Shown in pieces: positions 8,589 through 22,130 of a stretch of 64,000 nucleotides of DNA (position 1 is the stretch's first letter; every line of letters starts with the position of its first letter). This DNA is from Campylobacter ornithocola (lineage in GTDB: Bacteria > Campylobacterota > Campylobacteria > Campylobacterales > Campylobacteraceae), in the NCBI RefSeq assembly GCF_013201605.1, contig NZ_CP053848.1:1302001-1366000 (forward strand), written 5' to 3'. Both the position numbers and the translations under genes were made by a program. The notes beneath the pieces were generated by a model that was given only the letters and a program-made list of their open reading frames with translations, searched no databases and was not told where the DNA came from.

Positions 8589-9368
8589 ATGCAAGAATAC
8601 ATTTGCGTTTTTGATTGTGAGAGCATTCCTGATGTAGAATTGATAAAACATCTTTATGATTTTAATGGCGATGATTTAAGCATTAGCAAGCAAGCTTTAG
8701 AAAGACAAAAAGAAGAAAGTGGAAGTGAATTTTTACCCCTGCCTTTTCATAAAGTTGTAAGCATTTGTGCAGTGATTGCAGATAAATTTGGAAATTTCAT
8801 CAAGGTCAATAAAATCAAAGGCGACAACGAAAAACAAATGCTAGAAGAATTTTTTAACTTCATAGACAAACACCAACCCCGCCTTGTAAGTTTTAATGGC
8901 AAAAGCTATGACATGCCTTTGCTTGTTATAAGAGCATTAAAATACAATATCAACGCAAGTGCTTATTTAGACGCAAGCGATAAATGGAATAACTACAAAA
9001 GCAAATTTGTAGAAAATAAACACTGTGATTTATTAGAATCTTTAGGAAGTTTTGGCCAAAAAGGCTTAAGACTTGACACACTTTGTGCTATGGCAGGACT
9101 TCCTGGAAAGTATGATGTACATGGAAATGAAGTATTAGAACTTTTTTATCAAAACAAATTAGAAAAAATTCACGAGTATTGCGAGAGTGATGTGTTAAAT
9201 ACCTATATGCTATTTTTAAAATACGAATTCATCAAAGGTAATTTAACTCAAGAAGATTATCTTAATATTTTAGAACACTTTAAAGAAGAACTTATACAAA
9301 AACATAATAAAAAAAACTATCAAAAACCATTTTTAAATGCCATAGAAAAAGAAAAAGCAAAGTTTTAA
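8589..9368 (+). CDS. predicted 3'-5' exonuclease (DEDD-type, PolB-like)
   Basis: A protein of 259 residues similar to the predicted 3'-5' exonucleases related to the PolB exonuclease domain. The four acidic sites are visible in order: VFDCESIPD (residues 7-15) for Exo I, LVSFNGKSYDMPLL near residue 101 for Exo II, and YCESDVLNTYML near residue 198 for Exo III. This gives DxE, NGxxxD and YxxxD-type spacing. C. jejuni has a homologue at the same place between waaC and gne (Cj1132c). AAAGG lies before ATG 8589. Its substrate is unknown, and a DNA or RNA trimming role is the family expectation. Confidence 0.75.
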   Translation: MQEYICVFDCESIPDVELIKHLYDFNGDDLSISKQALERQKEESGSEFLPLPFHKVVSICAVIADKFGNFIKVNKIKGDNEKQMLEEFFNFIDKHQPRLVSFNGKSYDMPLLVIRALKYNINASAYLDASDKWNNYKSKFVENKHCDLLESLGSFGQKGLRLDTLCAMAGLPGKYDVHGNEVLELFYQNKLEKIHEYCESDVLNTYMLFLKYEFIKGNLTQEDYLNILEHFKEELIQKHNKKNYQKPFLNAIEKEKAKF

Positions 9369-9428
9369 AATAATTAAGAAAAATATATTAAAATAATCAT
9401 TTGTTAAATATCGCAAAAAAGGATAAAA

Positions 9429-10415
9429 ATGAAAATTTTAATCACCGGTGGTGCAGGATACATAGGCTCTCATACTTTAAAACAATTTTTAGAAACAAAT
9501 CATGAAATTTGTGTATTAGACAATCTTTCAAAAGGTAGCAAAAAAAGTTTAGATGAACTTTCTAAGATTAGACCTTTTAAGTTTTTTGAGCAAGATTTAA
9601 GCGATTATACTGGGATTAAAAAACTTTTTAAAGAAGAAAAATTTGATGCAATTGTGCATTTTGCAGCTAGTATTGAAGTTCCTGAAAGTATGGAAAATCC
9701 TTTAAAATACTATATGAACAATACCGCAAATACAAGTAATCTAATCCAAACTTGTTTAGAAACAGGTGTGAAAAAATTCATTTTTTCCTCAACTGCAGCC
9801 ACTTATGGAGAACCGCAAACTCCTATTGTAGATGAGCAAAGTCCATTAGCACCGATTAATCCTTATGGGCAAAGCAAGCTTATGAGTGAAAAAGTCTTAC
9901 AAGATGCTAATATGGCAAATCCTGAATTTAAATACTGCATTTTAAGATACTTCAATGTAGCAGGTGCTTGCATGAGTTATCCTATAGGACAACGCTATCC
10001 AAAAGCTACTTTACTTATCAAGGTTGCTGCTGAAGTAGCCACAGGAAAAAGAGAAAAGCTTTATATTTTTGGCGATGATTATAATACTAAAGATGGTACT
10101 TGTATTAGAGATTTTATCCATGTTGATGATATTTCAAGTGCGCATTTAGCTGCTTTAGAATACCTAGAAAACAATGAAAGTAATATTTTCAATGTAGGAT
10201 ATGGACATGGTTTTAGTGTGAAAGAAGTTATTGAAACCATGAAAAAAGTAAGTGGGATAGATTTTACAGTAGAGCTTGCACCAAAAAGAGCTGGGGATCC
10301 TTCTGTGCTTATTTCAAATGCGGATAAAATCAAAACCCTGACTAATTGGAAACCAAAATATGACGATCTAGAATTAATCTGTAAAAGTGCTTATGAGTGG
10401 GAAAAGCAGTGCTAA
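9429..10415 (+). CDS. gne: UDP-GlcNAc/Glc 4-epimerase (Gne/GalE)
   Basis: A protein of 328 residues of the extended short-chain dehydrogenase family. The Rossmann motif GGAGYIGSH is at residues 7-15. Catalytic Tyr146 and Lys150 sit in PYGQSK, preceded by the serine-rich FSSTAATYG. In Campylobacter the enzyme interconverts UDP-GlcNAc/UDP-GalNAc and UDP-Glc/UDP-Gal, and so supplies GalNAc for N-glycans, LOS and capsule. RBS AAGGA precedes the ATG. It is the first gene of the pgl operon, and its stop overlaps the GTG start of pglK. Confidence 0.93.
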   Translation: MKILITGGAGYIGSHTLKQFLETNHEICVLDNLSKGSKKSLDELSKIRPFKFFEQDLSDYTGIKKLFKEEKFDAIVHFAASIEVPESMENPLKYYMNNTANTSNLIQTCLETGVKKFIFSSTAATYGEPQTPIVDEQSPLAPINPYGQSKLMSEKVLQDANMANPEFKYCILRYFNVAGACMSYPIGQRYPKATLLIKVAAEVATGKREKLYIFGDDYNTKDGTCIRDFIHVDDISSAHLAALEYLENNESNIFNVGYGHGFSVKEVIETMKKVSGIDFTVELAPKRAGDPSVLISNADKIKTLTNWKPKYDDLELICKSAYEWEKQC

Positions 10416-12103
10416 AGAAACTTTTTTTTATACTCAATACTCATGATAAGAAATTTTTATTTGCATTACTTATTTTTTCTATTTTTATAGGATTTATAGA
10501 AAGTTTTGCCATTTCTTTAATCATGCCTTTTGTATCAGTAGCAAGTAATTTTGAGTTTTTAGAAAAAAGCTCATATTTTCAACCTATATATGAGTATTTA
10601 AATTTACCAAGTTATAAAATTATTGCTTATTTTGGCTGTATATTAATAGCCTTTTATATTTTTAGAGCCTTTTTAAATGCCTTTTATTTTCATTTGCTTG
10701 CGCGTTTTTCTAAAGGGCGTTATCACAGTCTTGCTTGTCGTATTTTTGATAAATACTTACACCTTGAATATGAAAATTTTACTAATAAAAATCAATCAGA
10801 ACTTTTAAAAACTATTACTCAAGAAGTGTTTCATTTAAGTACTTTAATTAGTGCATTTTTACTCATGCTAAGTGAAAGCTTTGTGGTGTTTTTACTTTAT
10901 ACTTTATTGCTAATTATCAACTATAAAATTACCCTAGCTTTAAGTGCTTTTTTACTCTTAAATGCTTTTATTTTAATCAAAATCCTTTCACCTTTGGTAA
11001 AAAAAGCTTCCATGGCTAGAGAAGAAGCGATGAAAAATTACTTTGAAATTTTAAATGCAAATTTAAATAACCTTAAAATCATCAAACTCAAAACCAAAGA
11101 GCAAAGCACACAAAAGCTTTATGAAATTCAAAGTGGGCTTTTTGCCAAAGCAAACATTAGCAATGAAAGCATATCAAGCATACCTAGAATTTACCTTGAA
11201 GGTATGGGTTTTTGTATGCTTTGTTTTATTGTGGTGTATTTAGTTTTAAGATATGAGAGTGATATTTCATCTATCTTAGCAACTATCACCATTTTCGTAG
11301 TAGCTCTTTATAGACTTATGCCAAGTGCAAATCGCATCATCACAAGTTATAATGAAATTACATATTATAAAAACTCTCTTGATATTATTTATAATATGCT
11401 TAATGAAAAAGAAGAAAAGCTAGGTAATGAAAGTATTGATTTTAAAGAAAAAATCACTCTAAAGAATCTTTGCTTTGCTTACAAGGGTAAGAAAAATTTA
11501 TTTGAAAATTTAAATTTTGAGCTTAAGAAAAATGAAAAAATTGCTTTTATAGGTAAAAGCGGGAGTGGTAAAAGCACTTTAGTTGATCTTATCATAGGGC
11601 TTTTAAAACCAAGCGATGGAGCTATTTTAATCGATGGAGTTAAACTTGATGAGAGCAATATAAAAAGCTTTAGAAGTAAAATTGGCTACATACCTCAACA
11701 AATTTATCTTTTTAATGATTCTATTGCTAAAAATATTAGCTTTGGAGAAGAAATAGACGAAGCACTTTTGCACAAGGTAATCAAACAAGCTAATCTTGAA
11801 AGCTTTGTAAATTCACTTGAAGATGGAGTACATACTAAGGTGGGTGATTCAGGTTCGTTTTTAAGCGGGGGTCAAAGACAAAGAATAGCCATAGCAAGAG
11901 CACTTTATCAACAACCTGAAATTTTAGTTTTAGATGAAGCAACTAGTGCTCTTGATCAAGAAAGCGAAGCAAAAATCATGGAAGAAATCTATAAAATTTC
12001 AAAAGATAAAACTCTCATCATCATAGCTCATAGGCTCTCAACTATACAAGGTTGCGATAGAGTATTTGAAGTAAATCATGGGCATTTAAAGGAACAAGTA
12101 TGA
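10409..12103 (+). CDS. pglK: lipid-linked oligosaccharide flippase PglK
   Basis: A protein of 564 residues: an ABC half-transporter with about six membrane helices in residues 1-310, then an ATPase domain. It flips undecaprenyl-pyrophosphate-linked glycan from the cytoplasmic to the periplasmic face. Walker [10 protein letters not shown], the signature LSGGQRQR and Walker [12 protein letters not shown] are all intact. I chose the GTG at 10409 because it gives [10 protein letters not shown], matching the known PglK N-terminus. GTG then overlaps the gne stop (GTGCTAA). The longer frame from 10397 would add four residues. Its end overlaps pglH by four bases. Confidence 0.93.
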   Translation: MLKKLFFILNTHDKKFLFALLIFSIFIGFIESFAISLIMPFVSVASNFEFLEKSSYFQPIYEYLNLPSYKIIAYFGCILIAFYIFRAFLNAFYFHLLARFSKGRYHSLACRIFDKYLHLEYENFTNKNQSELLKTITQEVFHLSTLISAFLLMLSESFVVFLLYTLLLIINYKITLALSAFLLLNAFILIKILSPLVKKASMAREEAMKNYFEILNANLNNLKIIKLKTKEQSTQKLYEIQSGLFAKANISNESISSIPRIYLEGMGFCMLCFIVVYLVLRYESDISSILATITIFVVALYRLMPSANRIITSYNEITYYKNSLDIIYNMLNEKEEKLGNESIDFKEKITLKNLCFAYKGKKNLFENLNFELKKNEKIAFIGKSGSGKSTLVDLIIGLLKPSDGAILIDGVKLDESNIKSFRSKIGYIPQQIYLFNDSIAKNISFGEEIDEALLHKVIKQANLESFVNSLEDGVHTKVGDSGSFLSGGQRQRIAIARALYQQPEILVLDEATSALDQESEAKIMEEIYKISKDKTLIIIAHRLSTIQGCDRVFEVNHGHLKEQV

Positions 12104-13164
12104 AAATCACTTTCATCATAGCAACTTTAAATTCAGGTGGTGCTGAAAGGGTTTTAGTTACTTTAGCTAATGAGCTTTGTAAAAATCATGAAATAAATAT
12201 TATTAAATTTCACAAAGAAGATTCATTTTACAAACTTGATCCAAAAATCGAACTTTTTACTCTAGAACAATTTGACTTTTCCACTCTTTATAATAAAATA
12301 GCCTCACGCATTAAAAAATTCAAAGCCTTAAAACAAGCACTTAAAAATCATGAGAGTGATGTTTTTATATCATTTTTAGATACAACTAATATCGCTTGTA
12401 TTTGGGCAAATAAAGGTTCAAATACACCTTTAATCATTAGTGAACATAGCTCTTATACTTATTTAAAATCTAAAATTTGGAAGTTTTTACGCCGTATAAG
12501 TTTCCCTCATGCAAACGCTTTAACCGTGCTAAGTAATGATGATAAAAATTACTATAAAAACTTTGTTAAAAAAGTTATCAATATGCCAAATCCTTGTCAT
12601 TTTAGCCCCATTAAAGAAAATTTAGAAAAAGAAAACAATATCATCTTTGTAGGCAGACTTGATCATAATAAAAATGCTTCTATGTTTTTGAAAGCCATAG
12701 CAAAATTGGATATAAATTTGCAAAATCAATATAATTTTTTCATAGCAGGTGATGGGGAATTAAAACAAGATTTAGAGCAAGAAGCTAAGAATTTAAATAT
12801 CAAAGTTAATTTTTTAGGTAAAGTTGAAAATATGCAAGAACTTTATAAGAAAGCAAAAATAATCTGCCTTTGCTCTTTCATAGAAGGCCTACCAACAGTT
12901 TTACTTGAAAGTTTATATTATCAAGTAGCACGCATTAGTACTAAATACATAAGTGGCCATAAAGATTTAATTGATGATGGAAAAGATGGATTTTTGGTAG
13001 ATTTAGATGATGAAAAGACTTTGAGCGAAAAACTCACCCTTTTAATGCAAGATGAAAATTTAAGAAAAACGCTAGCACTTAATGCACAAGAACGATGTAA
13101 AGATTATGAAGTGGCTAATGTAGCGCAAAAATGGCTTGATTTAATCAAAGAAGTAAGGGTTTAA
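12100..13164 (+). CDS. pglH: GalNAc transferase PglH (polymerising)
   Basis: A protein of 354 residues of the GT4 (GT-B) fold. It starts [19 protein letters not shown], with the G-G-A-E-R motif of this branch. [10 protein letters not shown] opens the C-terminal domain near residue 184, and the E-x7-E nucleotide-binding region is near [13 protein letters not shown]. In C. jejuni PglH adds three terminal GalNAc residues to the lipid-linked glycan. ATG overlaps the pglK stop (ATGA). It is followed after one base by pglJ, with no pglI between them as in C. jejuni. Confidence 0.92.
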   Translation: MKITFIIATLNSGGAERVLVTLANELCKNHEINIIKFHKEDSFYKLDPKIELFTLEQFDFSTLYNKIASRIKKFKALKQALKNHESDVFISFLDTTNIACIWANKGSNTPLIISEHSSYTYLKSKIWKFLRRISFPHANALTVLSNDDKNYYKNFVKKVINMPNPCHFSPIKENLEKENNIIFVGRLDHNKNASMFLKAIAKLDINLQNQYNFFIAGDGELKQDLEQEAKNLNIKVNFLGKVENMQELYKKAKIICLCSFIEGLPTVLLESLYYQVARISTKYISGHKDLIDDGKDGFLVDLDDEKTLSEKLTLLMQDENLRKTLALNAQERCKDYEVANVAQKWLDLIKEVRV

Positions 13165-13165
13165 A

Positions 13166-14266
13166 ATGAAAAAACTAGCAATTTTTATTTATTCTTTAGG
13201 AAGTGGTGGTGCTGAAAGAGTTGTATCCACGCTATTACCTGTATTAAATTTAAAATACGAAGTACATTTGATTTTAATGAATGATAAAATATCATATGAT
13301 ATTCCTGAAGTTAATATCCACTATCTTGAAAAATCAAGTCCAAGTGAAAGTAATTTAGCCAAATTTTTAAAACTACCCTTACTAGCCATGAAATACAAAA
13401 AGCTTTGTGAAGATTTAAAAATCAATTTGCAATTTGTATTATTAAATAGACCTAATTATATTGCTTTAATGGCAAAATCCCTAGGACTTAAATCAACCCT
13501 TATTATCAATGAATGCACTACTCCAAGTGTAATTTATAAGCATAATAATCTAAATTCTTTTATCAATAAATTTCTTATTAGAAAACTTTACAACAAAGCA
13601 GATTTAATCTTAGCAAATTCTATAGGAAATAAAGAAGATTTAATACAAAATTTCAACATAGAAACTAAAAAATGCGATATTTTATACAATGCCATAGATT
13701 TAGAAAGCATCATAGAAAAATCCAAAGAAGAAATAGACTTTAAAGATCCTTTTATACTAAGCGTTGGAAGGCTTGATCATGGCAAAAATCATACCATGCT
13801 TATAAGAGCTTATGCAAAAGTTAAAACTGATTTAAAATTAGTCATTTTGGGCGAGGGTATTTTAAAAGATGAGCTTTTAGCTTTGATTGAAGAATTAAAT
13901 TTAAAAAACAAAGTCTTTTTATTAGGTTTTGATAAAAATCCTTATAAATACATGAGTAAATGTGACTTTTTTGCTTTTGCTTCAAGTTTTGAAGGCTTTT
14001 CCAATGTTTTAATCGAATGCCTAGCTTGCAATACTGCCGTGCTTTGTACTGATCATAAAAGTGGTGCAAGGGAGCTATTTTTAGATGATGAGTTTGGACT
14101 TTTAGTAAAAGTAGATGATGAAAAAGCCATGCAAGAAGGTTTAGAAAAAATGTGTAATGATGAAGCACTAAAAGCTTCATACAGACAAAAGGCTTTTTTG
14201 CGTGCAAAAGAATTTGATAAAATTAGCATAGCAAAGCAATTATTTGAATTTTTCAACAAGGCATGA
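13166..14266 (+). CDS. pglJ: GalNAc transferase PglJ
   Basis: A protein of 366 residues, GT4 family. It opens with [18 protein letters not shown], has [16 protein letters not shown] near residue 194, and [19 protein letters not shown] near residue 272. PglJ adds the second alpha-1,4 GalNAc, after PglA. It cannot be PglI: that enzyme is a shorter GT2 protein, whereas this one has the GT-B layout and matches the PglJ sequence pattern throughout. It sits between pglH and pglB, with one base before pglB's ATG after its own stop. Confidence 0.92.
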   Translation: MKKLAIFIYSLGSGGAERVVSTLLPVLNLKYEVHLILMNDKISYDIPEVNIHYLEKSSPSESNLAKFLKLPLLAMKYKKLCEDLKINLQFVLLNRPNYIALMAKSLGLKSTLIINECTTPSVIYKHNNLNSFINKFLIRKLYNKADLILANSIGNKEDLIQNFNIETKKCDILYNAIDLESIIEKSKEEIDFKDPFILSVGRLDHGKNHTMLIRAYAKVKTDLKLVILGEGILKDELLALIEELNLKNKVFLLGFDKNPYKYMSKCDFFAFASSFEGFSNVLIECLACNTAVLCTDHKSGARELFLDDEFGLLVKVDDEKAMQEGLEKMCNDEALKASYRQKAFLRAKEFDKISIAKQLFEFFNKA

Positions 14267-14267
14267 A

Positions 14268-16406
14268 ATGAAACTGCAACAAAATTTTACTGATAATAAT
14301 TCTATAAAATATACTTGTATTTTAATCCTTATAGCTTTTGCTTTTAGTGTTTTGTGTAGATTATACTGGGTAGCCTGGGCAAGTGAGTTTTATGAGTTTT
14401 TCTTTAATGATCAACTCATGATTACAACTAATGATGGCTATGCTTTTGCAGAAGGTGCAAGAGATATGATAGCAGGTTTTCATCAACCTAATGACTTATC
14501 TTATTTTGGAAGCTCACTTTCTACTTTGACTTATTGGCTTTATAGCATTTTGCCTTTTAGCTTTGAAAGTATTATTTTATATATGAGTACTTTTTTTGCT
14601 TCTTTGATTGTTGTGCCTATTATATTAATCGCAAGAGAGTATAAACTCACCACCTATGGCTTTATAGCAGCCTTACTTGGAAGCATTGCAAATAGTTATT
14701 ATAACCGTACTATGAGTGGGTATTATGACACAGATATGCTAGTGTTAGTTTTACCGATGCTAATTTTACTTAGCTTTATAAGACTAACTATCAAAAAAGA
14801 TATTTTCACCTTGCTTTTAAGTCCTATTTTTATTATGATTTATCTATGGTGGTATCCATCAAGTTATTCTTTAAATTTTGCCATGATAGGGCTTTTTGGT
14901 CTTTATACTTTAGTATTTCATAGAAAAGAAAAGATTTTTTATCTAGCTATTGCTTTGATGATTATAGCTTTAAGTATGCTAGCATGGCAATATAAACTTG
15001 CTTTGATTGTATTGTTATTTGCCATTTTTGCCTTTAAGGAAGAAAAAATTAATTTTTACATGATTTGGACTTTGATTTTTGTTAGCATTTTAATTTTACA
15101 TTTAAGCGGTGGCTTGGATCCTGTTTTATACCAACTTAAATTTTATGTTTTTAAAGCTTCTGATGTACAAAATTTAAAAGATGCTGCCTTTATATATTTT
15201 AATGTCAATGAAACCATTATGGAAGTAAATACCATTGACCCTGAAGTATTTATGCAAAGAATTAGCTCTAGTGTTTTAACGTTTATTCTTTCTTTAATAG
15301 GTTTTATTCTACTTTGCAAAGATCATAAAAGCATGCTTTTAGCCTTACCTATGCTTGCATTAGGTTTTATGGCCTTAAGAGCTGGACTTAGATTTACCAT
15401 TTATGCAGTACCTGTAATGGCTTTAGGTTTTGGATACTTTTTATATGCATTTTTTAATTTTTTAGAAAAAAAACAAATAAAACTTAGTCTAAGAAATAAG
15501 AATATCCTACTAATATTCATTGCCTTTTTTAGTATAAGCCCTGCTTTAATGCACATTTATTATTATAAATCTTCCACTGTTTTTACTTCTTATGAGGCTA
15601 GTATTTTAAATGATTTAAAAACAAAAGCTCAAAGAGAAGATTATGTTGTTACTTGGTGGGATTATGGCTATCCAATACGCTATTATAGTGATGTAAAAAC
15701 CTTAATTGATGGTGGAAAACACTTGGGAAAAGATAACTTCTTCTCATCTTTTGTCTTAAGCAAAGAACAAATTCCAGCAGCTAACATGGCAAGACTTAGT
15801 GTTGAATACACGGAAAAATCTTTTAAAGAAAATTATCCTGATGTTTTAAAAGCCATGGTTAAAGACTATAATCAAACAAGTGCTAAAGATTTTTTAAAAA
15901 GCTTAAATGATAAAGATTTTAAATTTAATACCAACAAAACAAGAAATGTGTACATTTATATGCCTTATAGAATGTTGCGCATCATGCCTGTGGTAGCTCA
16001 ATTTGCAAATACAAATCCTGACAATGGAGAACAAGAAAAAAGTTTATTTTTCTCTCAAGCTAATGCCATAGCTCAAGATAAAACTACAGGTTCGGTTATG
16101 CTTGATAATGGAGTAGAAATTATTAATGATTTTAGAGCTTTAAAAGTAGAAGGCGCAAGCATACCTTTGAAAGCTTTTGTAGATATAGAATCAATCACTA
16201 ATGGTAAATTTTATTATAATGAAATTGATTCAAAGGCTCAAATTTATTTGCTCTTTTTAAGAGAATACAAAAGCTTTGTGATTTTAGATGAAAGTCTTTA
16301 TAATAGTGCTTATATACAAATGTTTTTATTAAATCAATACAATCAAGATTTATTTGAACAAATCACTAATGATGCAAGAGCAAAAATTTATAGGCTAAAA
16401 AGATGA
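14268..16406 (+). CDS. pglB: oligosaccharyltransferase PglB
   Basis: A protein of 712 residues, STT3 family, the enzyme that moves the glycan from undecaprenyl pyrophosphate to Asn in D/E-x-N-x-S/T sequons in the periplasm. There are about thirteen membrane helices in the first 430 residues, then a periplasmic domain. Asp56 lies in TTNDGYAF and forms part of the metal site. WWDYG occupies residues 463-467 and reads the sequon +2 hydroxyl residue. The sequence closely follows the C. lari PglB whose structure is known, with scattered substitutions. I chose ATG 14268, one base past the pglJ stop. An upstream start at 14244 would add eight non-conserved residues. Confidence 0.97.
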   Translation: MKLQQNFTDNNSIKYTCILILIAFAFSVLCRLYWVAWASEFYEFFFNDQLMITTNDGYAFAEGARDMIAGFHQPNDLSYFGSSLSTLTYWLYSILPFSFESIILYMSTFFASLIVVPIILIAREYKLTTYGFIAALLGSIANSYYNRTMSGYYDTDMLVLVLPMLILLSFIRLTIKKDIFTLLLSPIFIMIYLWWYPSSYSLNFAMIGLFGLYTLVFHRKEKIFYLAIALMIIALSMLAWQYKLALIVLLFAIFAFKEEKINFYMIWTLIFVSILILHLSGGLDPVLYQLKFYVFKASDVQNLKDAAFIYFNVNETIMEVNTIDPEVFMQRISSSVLTFILSLIGFILLCKDHKSMLLALPMLALGFMALRAGLRFTIYAVPVMALGFGYFLYAFFNFLEKKQIKLSLRNKNILLIFIAFFSISPALMHIYYYKSSTVFTSYEASILNDLKTKAQREDYVVTWWDYGYPIRYYSDVKTLIDGGKHLGKDNFFSSFVLSKEQIPAANMARLSVEYTEKSFKENYPDVLKAMVKDYNQTSAKDFLKSLNDKDFKFNTNKTRNVYIYMPYRMLRIMPVVAQFANTNPDNGEQEKSLFFSQANAIAQDKTTGSVMLDNGVEIINDFRALKVEGASIPLKAFVDIESITNGKFYYNEIDSKAQIYLLFLREYKSFVILDESLYNSAYIQMFLLNQYNQDLFEQITNDARAKIYRLKR

Positions 16407-17530
16407 AAATAGGAATTTTAACCCATAGTGCAATGAGTGTTTATTATTTTCGTCTTGCACTCGTTAGGGCTTTAGAAAAAAACAATCATGAAGTTATAAT
16501 CATCACTCCAAAAGATGATTTTGCTATTAAATTACAAGAGCTAGGTTATAAGGTTTGCTTTTATGATTTAGCTAGATCAAGCGTTAATCCTTTGGTTGTT
16601 TTTAAAAATCTACTTAGCCTAAAAAACACACTTAAAAATTTAAATTTAGATCTTTTACAAACAAGTGCACACAAAAGCAATACAACAGGTATTATAGCAG
16701 CTAAAATGGCGGGCATTAAATACACTTTTGGCTTAGTCGAGGGCTTAGGAAGTTTTTATATAGATGACGATTTTAAAAGCAAATTAGTAAGAATGAGCAT
16801 TAATTTACTTTATAAAATTTCTTTTAAACTTGCCAATGGCTTTATTTTTGTCAATGAAAGCAATGCTTTATTTATGAAAAATTTAGGCTTAAAAGAAGAA
16901 AAAATCAAAATCATCAAATCCGTAGGGCTAAATTTAAAACAATTTTTACCTTTAAAAATTAGCACAGAAGAAAAACAAGCCTTTTTAAAAGAGCATAATA
17001 TGCCTGATAAACCCATTATTTTAATGATTTCAAGAGCACTTTGGCATAAAGGTATTAAAGAATTTTATGAAGCAAGTCAAATTTTAAAAGATAGGGCAAA
17101 TTTTGTTTTAGTAGGTGGAGTTGATAATAATAAATCTTGTGCTCCACTTGATTTTTTAAACTCAAGTGATGTTTTCTATCTTGGCGCAAGAAGTGATATT
17201 GCACATTTATTAAATTTATGCGATGTTTTTGTTTTACCAAGTTACAAAGAAGGTTATCCAAGAACGGTTTTAGAGGCACAAGCTTGTAAAAAAGCATGTG
17301 TGGTAAGTGATGCTGAAGGTTGCATTGAAGCAGTGGATAATGCTATAGATGGTTTAATTTGCAAAAGCAAAGATAGTAAGGATTTAGCTGAAAAAATCAC
17401 AGTTTTACTAGAAGATGAAAAACTAAAAAATACTTTAGCACAAAATGCTTTTCTTAGAGCACAAAATTATGATGAGGATATCATAGCTTTGAAATATCTT
17501 GAATTTTATAGGGGTTTTACAAATGTATAA
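16403..17530 (+). CDS. pglA: GalNAc transferase PglA
   Basis: A protein of 375 residues, GT4 family. It starts [20 protein letters not shown], has [20 protein letters not shown] near residue 205, and [19 protein letters not shown] near residue 283 with the family E-x7-E. PglA adds the first alpha-1,3 GalNAc to undecaprenyl-PP-diNAcBac. Its ATG overlaps the pglB stop (ATGA), and its own stop overlaps the pglC start (ATGTATAA), so the three are translationally coupled. Confidence 0.93.
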   Translation: MKIGILTHSAMSVYYFRLALVRALEKNNHEVIIITPKDDFAIKLQELGYKVCFYDLARSSVNPLVVFKNLLSLKNTLKNLNLDLLQTSAHKSNTTGIIAAKMAGIKYTFGLVEGLGSFYIDDDFKSKLVRMSINLLYKISFKLANGFIFVNESNALFMKNLGLKEEKIKIIKSVGLNLKQFLPLKISTEEKQAFLKEHNMPDKPIILMISRALWHKGIKEFYEASQILKDRANFVLVGGVDNNKSCAPLDFLNSSDVFYLGARSDIAHLLNLCDVFVLPSYKEGYPRTVLEAQACKKACVVSDAEGCIEAVDNAIDGLICKSKDSKDLAEKITVLLEDEKLKNTLAQNAFLRAQNYDEDIIALKYLEFYRGFTNV

Positions 17531-18111
17531 AAATAGTTTAAAGCGCGTTTTTGACTTTTTTTTGGCTTTGATTTTATTAGTTACTTTTTTACCCTTTATA
17601 ATACTTATTGGTATTGTTTTAAAAATCGTACAAGGAAATGTACTTTTTAAGCAAGCAAGACCTGGGTTAAATGAAAAAATTTTTTACATTTATAAATTTA
17701 AAACCATGAGTGATGAAACAGATGAAAATGGAGAATTACTTCCTGATGAATTACGCTTAAAACCTTTTGGTAAGCTAATTAGAAGTTTAAGTTTAGATGA
17801 ATTACCACAACTTTTTAATGTACTCAAAGGTGATATGAGCTTCATAGGTCCAAGACCTTTACTTGTAGAGTATTTACCCTTATACAATCAAGAACAAAAA
17901 AAACGCCATAATGTAAGACCAGGTATTACAGGCTGGGCGCAAATTAATGGAAGAAATGCTATTTCTTGGGAGCAAAAATTTAAATATGATGTAGAATATG
18001 TGCAAAATTGTTCTTTTTTGTTTGATCTTAAAATCTTTTTCATGACCATTGTTAAAGTCTTAAAAAGAAGCGGGGTCAATAAAGAAGGAGTTGCCACAAC
18101 GGATAAATTCA

Positions 18112-18125
<14 letters not shown>
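17523..18125 (+). CDS. pglC: phosphoglycosyl transferase PglC
   Basis: A protein of 200 residues, the small monotopic phosphoglycosyl transferase that attaches phospho-diNAcBac to undecaprenyl phosphate. It has a hydrophobic re-entrant N-terminal helix (residues 9-35) ending [24 protein letters not shown] and YKFKTM follow, then [20 protein letters not shown] with the catalytic D-E pair, then [12 protein letters not shown] 17523 overlaps the pglA stop. The longer frame from 17499 adds non-conserved residues inside pglA. The C-terminus overlaps pglD. Confidence 0.93.
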
Positions 18126-19865
<1,740 letters not shown>

Positions 19866-19866
19866 G

Positions 19867-21630
19867 ATGGATTATAAAAGCAAACGTCTAGGTTTTTTCC
19901 TAGGTGCTGATATTTTACTTTTTGTTATAAGTATTTATTTATCTTTTTCCTTACGCTTTAGCGCAGATATTCCAAGTGAATTTTATGAAGGTATGTTTAA
20001 AAGTGCTGTGATTTTGATTTTACTTAAAATCATTTTTCTAGCTTTTTTTAGAATTTATCAAGTTGCTTGGAGGTTTTTTTCACTTAATGAAGCACGTAAA
20101 CTAGTCATTGCTTTGGCTTTAGCTGAGCTTGTATTTTTGGTAATTTATTATTTTTATGATGATTTTTTCAATCCTTTTCCAAGAAGCGTTATAGGTATAG
20201 ACTTTGTTCTATCTTGTATGCTAATTGGAAGTTTGCGCATTAGCAAAAGAATGATTGTTGATTTTAGAAAGCCAAAATACAACGAGGAACACCCTTGTAT
20301 AGTAGTTGGTGCCACTTCAAAGGCTTTGCATTTATTAAAAGGAGCCAAAGAAGGAAGTTTAGGTCTTTTTCCTGTAGCTGTGGTAGATGAGCGTAAAAAT
20401 TTAATAGGTACTTACTGTGATAAATTTATAGTTGAAGAAAAAGAAGCTATTAGAAAATATACCGCTGAAGGTATTCATACTGCTATTATTGCTTTAAAAC
20501 TCGAACAAGAAGAATTAAAAAAACTTTTTGATGAATTAATTGCTTATGGTGTTAATGATATAAAACTTTTTTCTTTTACACAAAATGAAGCAAGAGATAT
20601 AAGTATTGAAGATTTACTAGCTCGTAAACCAAAAGACTTAGACAATGCTTGCGTGATTGATTTTATCAAAGATAAAGTAGTTTTAGTTAGCGGAGCTGGC
20701 GGAACTATAGGAAGTGAACTTTGCAAACAGTGTATTAAATTTGGTGTAAAACACTTAATTATGCTTGATCATAGCGAGTATAATTTATATAAAATCAATG
20801 AAGAGTTAAGCTTGCATAAAGAAAAAATTGAACCTATTATGATGAGCATATTAAACAAAGAAGCTTTAGAAAGACTTTTACAAGAAAAAAACATAGATTT
20901 GATTTTACATGCTGCAGCTTATAAACACGTACCTTTATGTGAACAAAATCCACATTCAGCTATTTTAAATAACGTCATAGGTACTAAAAATTTAATCGAT
21001 CTTGCAAAAACCTATAAAGTTGCCAAATTCGTTATGATAAGCACAGATAAAGCCGTAAGACCAACTAATATCATGGGTTGTACAAAAAGAATTTGTGAAC
21101 TTTATGCATTAAGCTCAAGTTGTAAAAATTTTGAAGTAGCCTGTGTACGTTTTGGCAATGTTTTAGGATCAAGTGGAAGTGTTATACCTAAATTCAAAGC
21201 TCAAATTGCAGCCAATGAACCACTTACCCTGACCCATCCTGATATAGTACGTTATTTTATGTTAGTAGACGAAGCTGTACAACTTGTTTTGCAAGCTGCT
21301 GCTATTGCAAAAGGTGGAGAATTATTTGTGCTTGATATGGGTGAGCCTGTAAAAATTATGGATTTAGCTAAAAAAATGCTTTTACTTTCTAATAAAAAAT
21401 TAGAAATCAAAATTACCGGACTTAGAAAAGGTGAAAAACTCTATGAAGAACTTTTAATCCACAAAGATGACTTAAAAACTCAATACGAAAGTATTTTTGT
21501 CACCACTAGTGAGATTAAAAATTTAAAAATTTTAAATCAAGAGATAGAGAAATTACTCCAAAGCAAAGATCCTGTAAAAGTTTTAAAGGAAATTGTACCT
21601 GAGTTTAATCATAATAAAAATGGAGAATAA
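19867..21630 (+). CDS. pglF: UDP-GlcNAc 4,6-dehydratase PglF
   Basis: A protein of 587 residues. Four hydrophobic helices fill roughly residues 8-120, then a domain resembling a sugar-sensing Rossmann fold, then the dehydratase domain with the NAD motif [10 protein letters not shown] near residue 275. The usual short-chain-dehydrogenase Tyr is replaced by Met in [10 protein letters not shown], which is normal for this family. It starts the bacillosamine branch at the membrane. It is the last gene of the operon here: pglG, which follows it in C. jejuni, is absent, and cheY comes after 110 bases. Confidence 0.93.
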   Translation: MDYKSKRLGFFLGADILLFVISIYLSFSLRFSADIPSEFYEGMFKSAVILILLKIIFLAFFRIYQVAWRFFSLNEARKLVIALALAELVFLVIYYFYDDFFNPFPRSVIGIDFVLSCMLIGSLRISKRMIVDFRKPKYNEEHPCIVVGATSKALHLLKGAKEGSLGLFPVAVVDERKNLIGTYCDKFIVEEKEAIRKYTAEGIHTAIIALKLEQEELKKLFDELIAYGVNDIKLFSFTQNEARDISIEDLLARKPKDLDNACVIDFIKDKVVLVSGAGGTIGSELCKQCIKFGVKHLIMLDHSEYNLYKINEELSLHKEKIEPIMMSILNKEALERLLQEKNIDLILHAAAYKHVPLCEQNPHSAILNNVIGTKNLIDLAKTYKVAKFVMISTDKAVRPTNIMGCTKRICELYALSSSCKNFEVACVRFGNVLGSSGSVIPKFKAQIAANEPLTLTHPDIVRYFMLVDEAVQLVLQAAAIAKGGELFVLDMGEPVKIMDLAKKMLLLSNKKLEIKITGLRKGEKLYEELLIHKDDLKTQYESIFVTTSEIKNLKILNQEIEKLLQSKDPVKVLKEIVPEFNHNKNGE

Positions 21631-21657
21631 TTAAATTCTAATTTTATTTTAAAATGG

Positions 21658-21718
21658 TATAATATATACTTTAATTGATTAATAAAAATAAAAACGATAC
21701 AATTACATTTATGTAATT
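21658..21718 (+). promoter_or_regulatory. cheY promoter and leader palindrome
   Basis: TATAAT at 21658-21663 preceded by TGG makes a strong -10. About 40 bases downstream is AATTACAT (21701-21708), TT, ATGTAATT (21711-21718), a perfect 8-base inverted repeat just before the cheY ribosome binding site AAAGGA. It may be an operator or a small leader hairpin. No regulator is known to me. Confidence 0.5.
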
Positions 21719-21740
21719 ACATCAAAATAAAGGAAAAAAA

Positions 21741-22118
21741 GTGAAGTTATTAGTAGTTGATGATAGTTCTACCATGAGAAGAATAATCAAAAATACTCTT
21801 GTGAGATTAGGTCATAAAGATGTTTTAGAAGCCGAACATGGAGTTGAGGCTTGGGACTTACTTTCACAAAATGATGATATTAAAATTTTAATTACTGACT
21901 GGAATATGCCTGAAATGAATGGTTTGGAACTAGTAAAAAAAGTAAGAGCGGAAGAAAAATACACTGATATGCCTATTATCATGGTAACTACAGAAGGTGG
22001 TAAGGCAGAAGTTATCACGGCTTTAAAAGCGGGTGTAAACAACTATATTGTAAAGCCTTTTACACCTCAAGTATTAAAAGAAAAACTTGAAGATGTTTTA
22101 GGAACAAACGAAGGTTGA
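21741..22118 (+). CDS. cheY: chemotaxis response regulator CheY
   Basis: A protein of 125 residues, a single receiver domain with no output domain. Acidic pocket Asp7-Asp8 in LLVVDDSS, phosphorylation site Asp53 in LITDWNMPEM, Thr83/Thr84 in MVTTEGG and Lys105 in YIVKPF are all in place. Phospho-CheY binds the flagellar motor switch. The start is GTG with AAAGGA upstream. Same neighbours as C. jejuni cheY (Cj1118c), pgl genes before and prmA after, except that pglG is missing between. Confidence 0.95.
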   Translation: MKLLVVDDSSTMRRIIKNTLVRLGHKDVLEAEHGVEAWDLLSQNDDIKILITDWNMPEMNGLELVKKVRAEEKYTDMPIIMVTTEGGKAEVITALKAGVNNYIVKPFTPQVLKEKLEDVLGTNEG

Positions 22119-22130
22119 TTATAAGTTTTT

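Noticed and set aside
10079-10333. Minus-strand ORF inside gne
   Set aside because: Antisense shadow of a clear enzyme gene, with no start signal and low-complexity composition.
13842-14207. Minus-strand ORF of 121 residues inside pglJ
   Set aside because: Lies wholly antisense to a conserved glycosyltransferase and has shadow-like His/Leu-rich composition.
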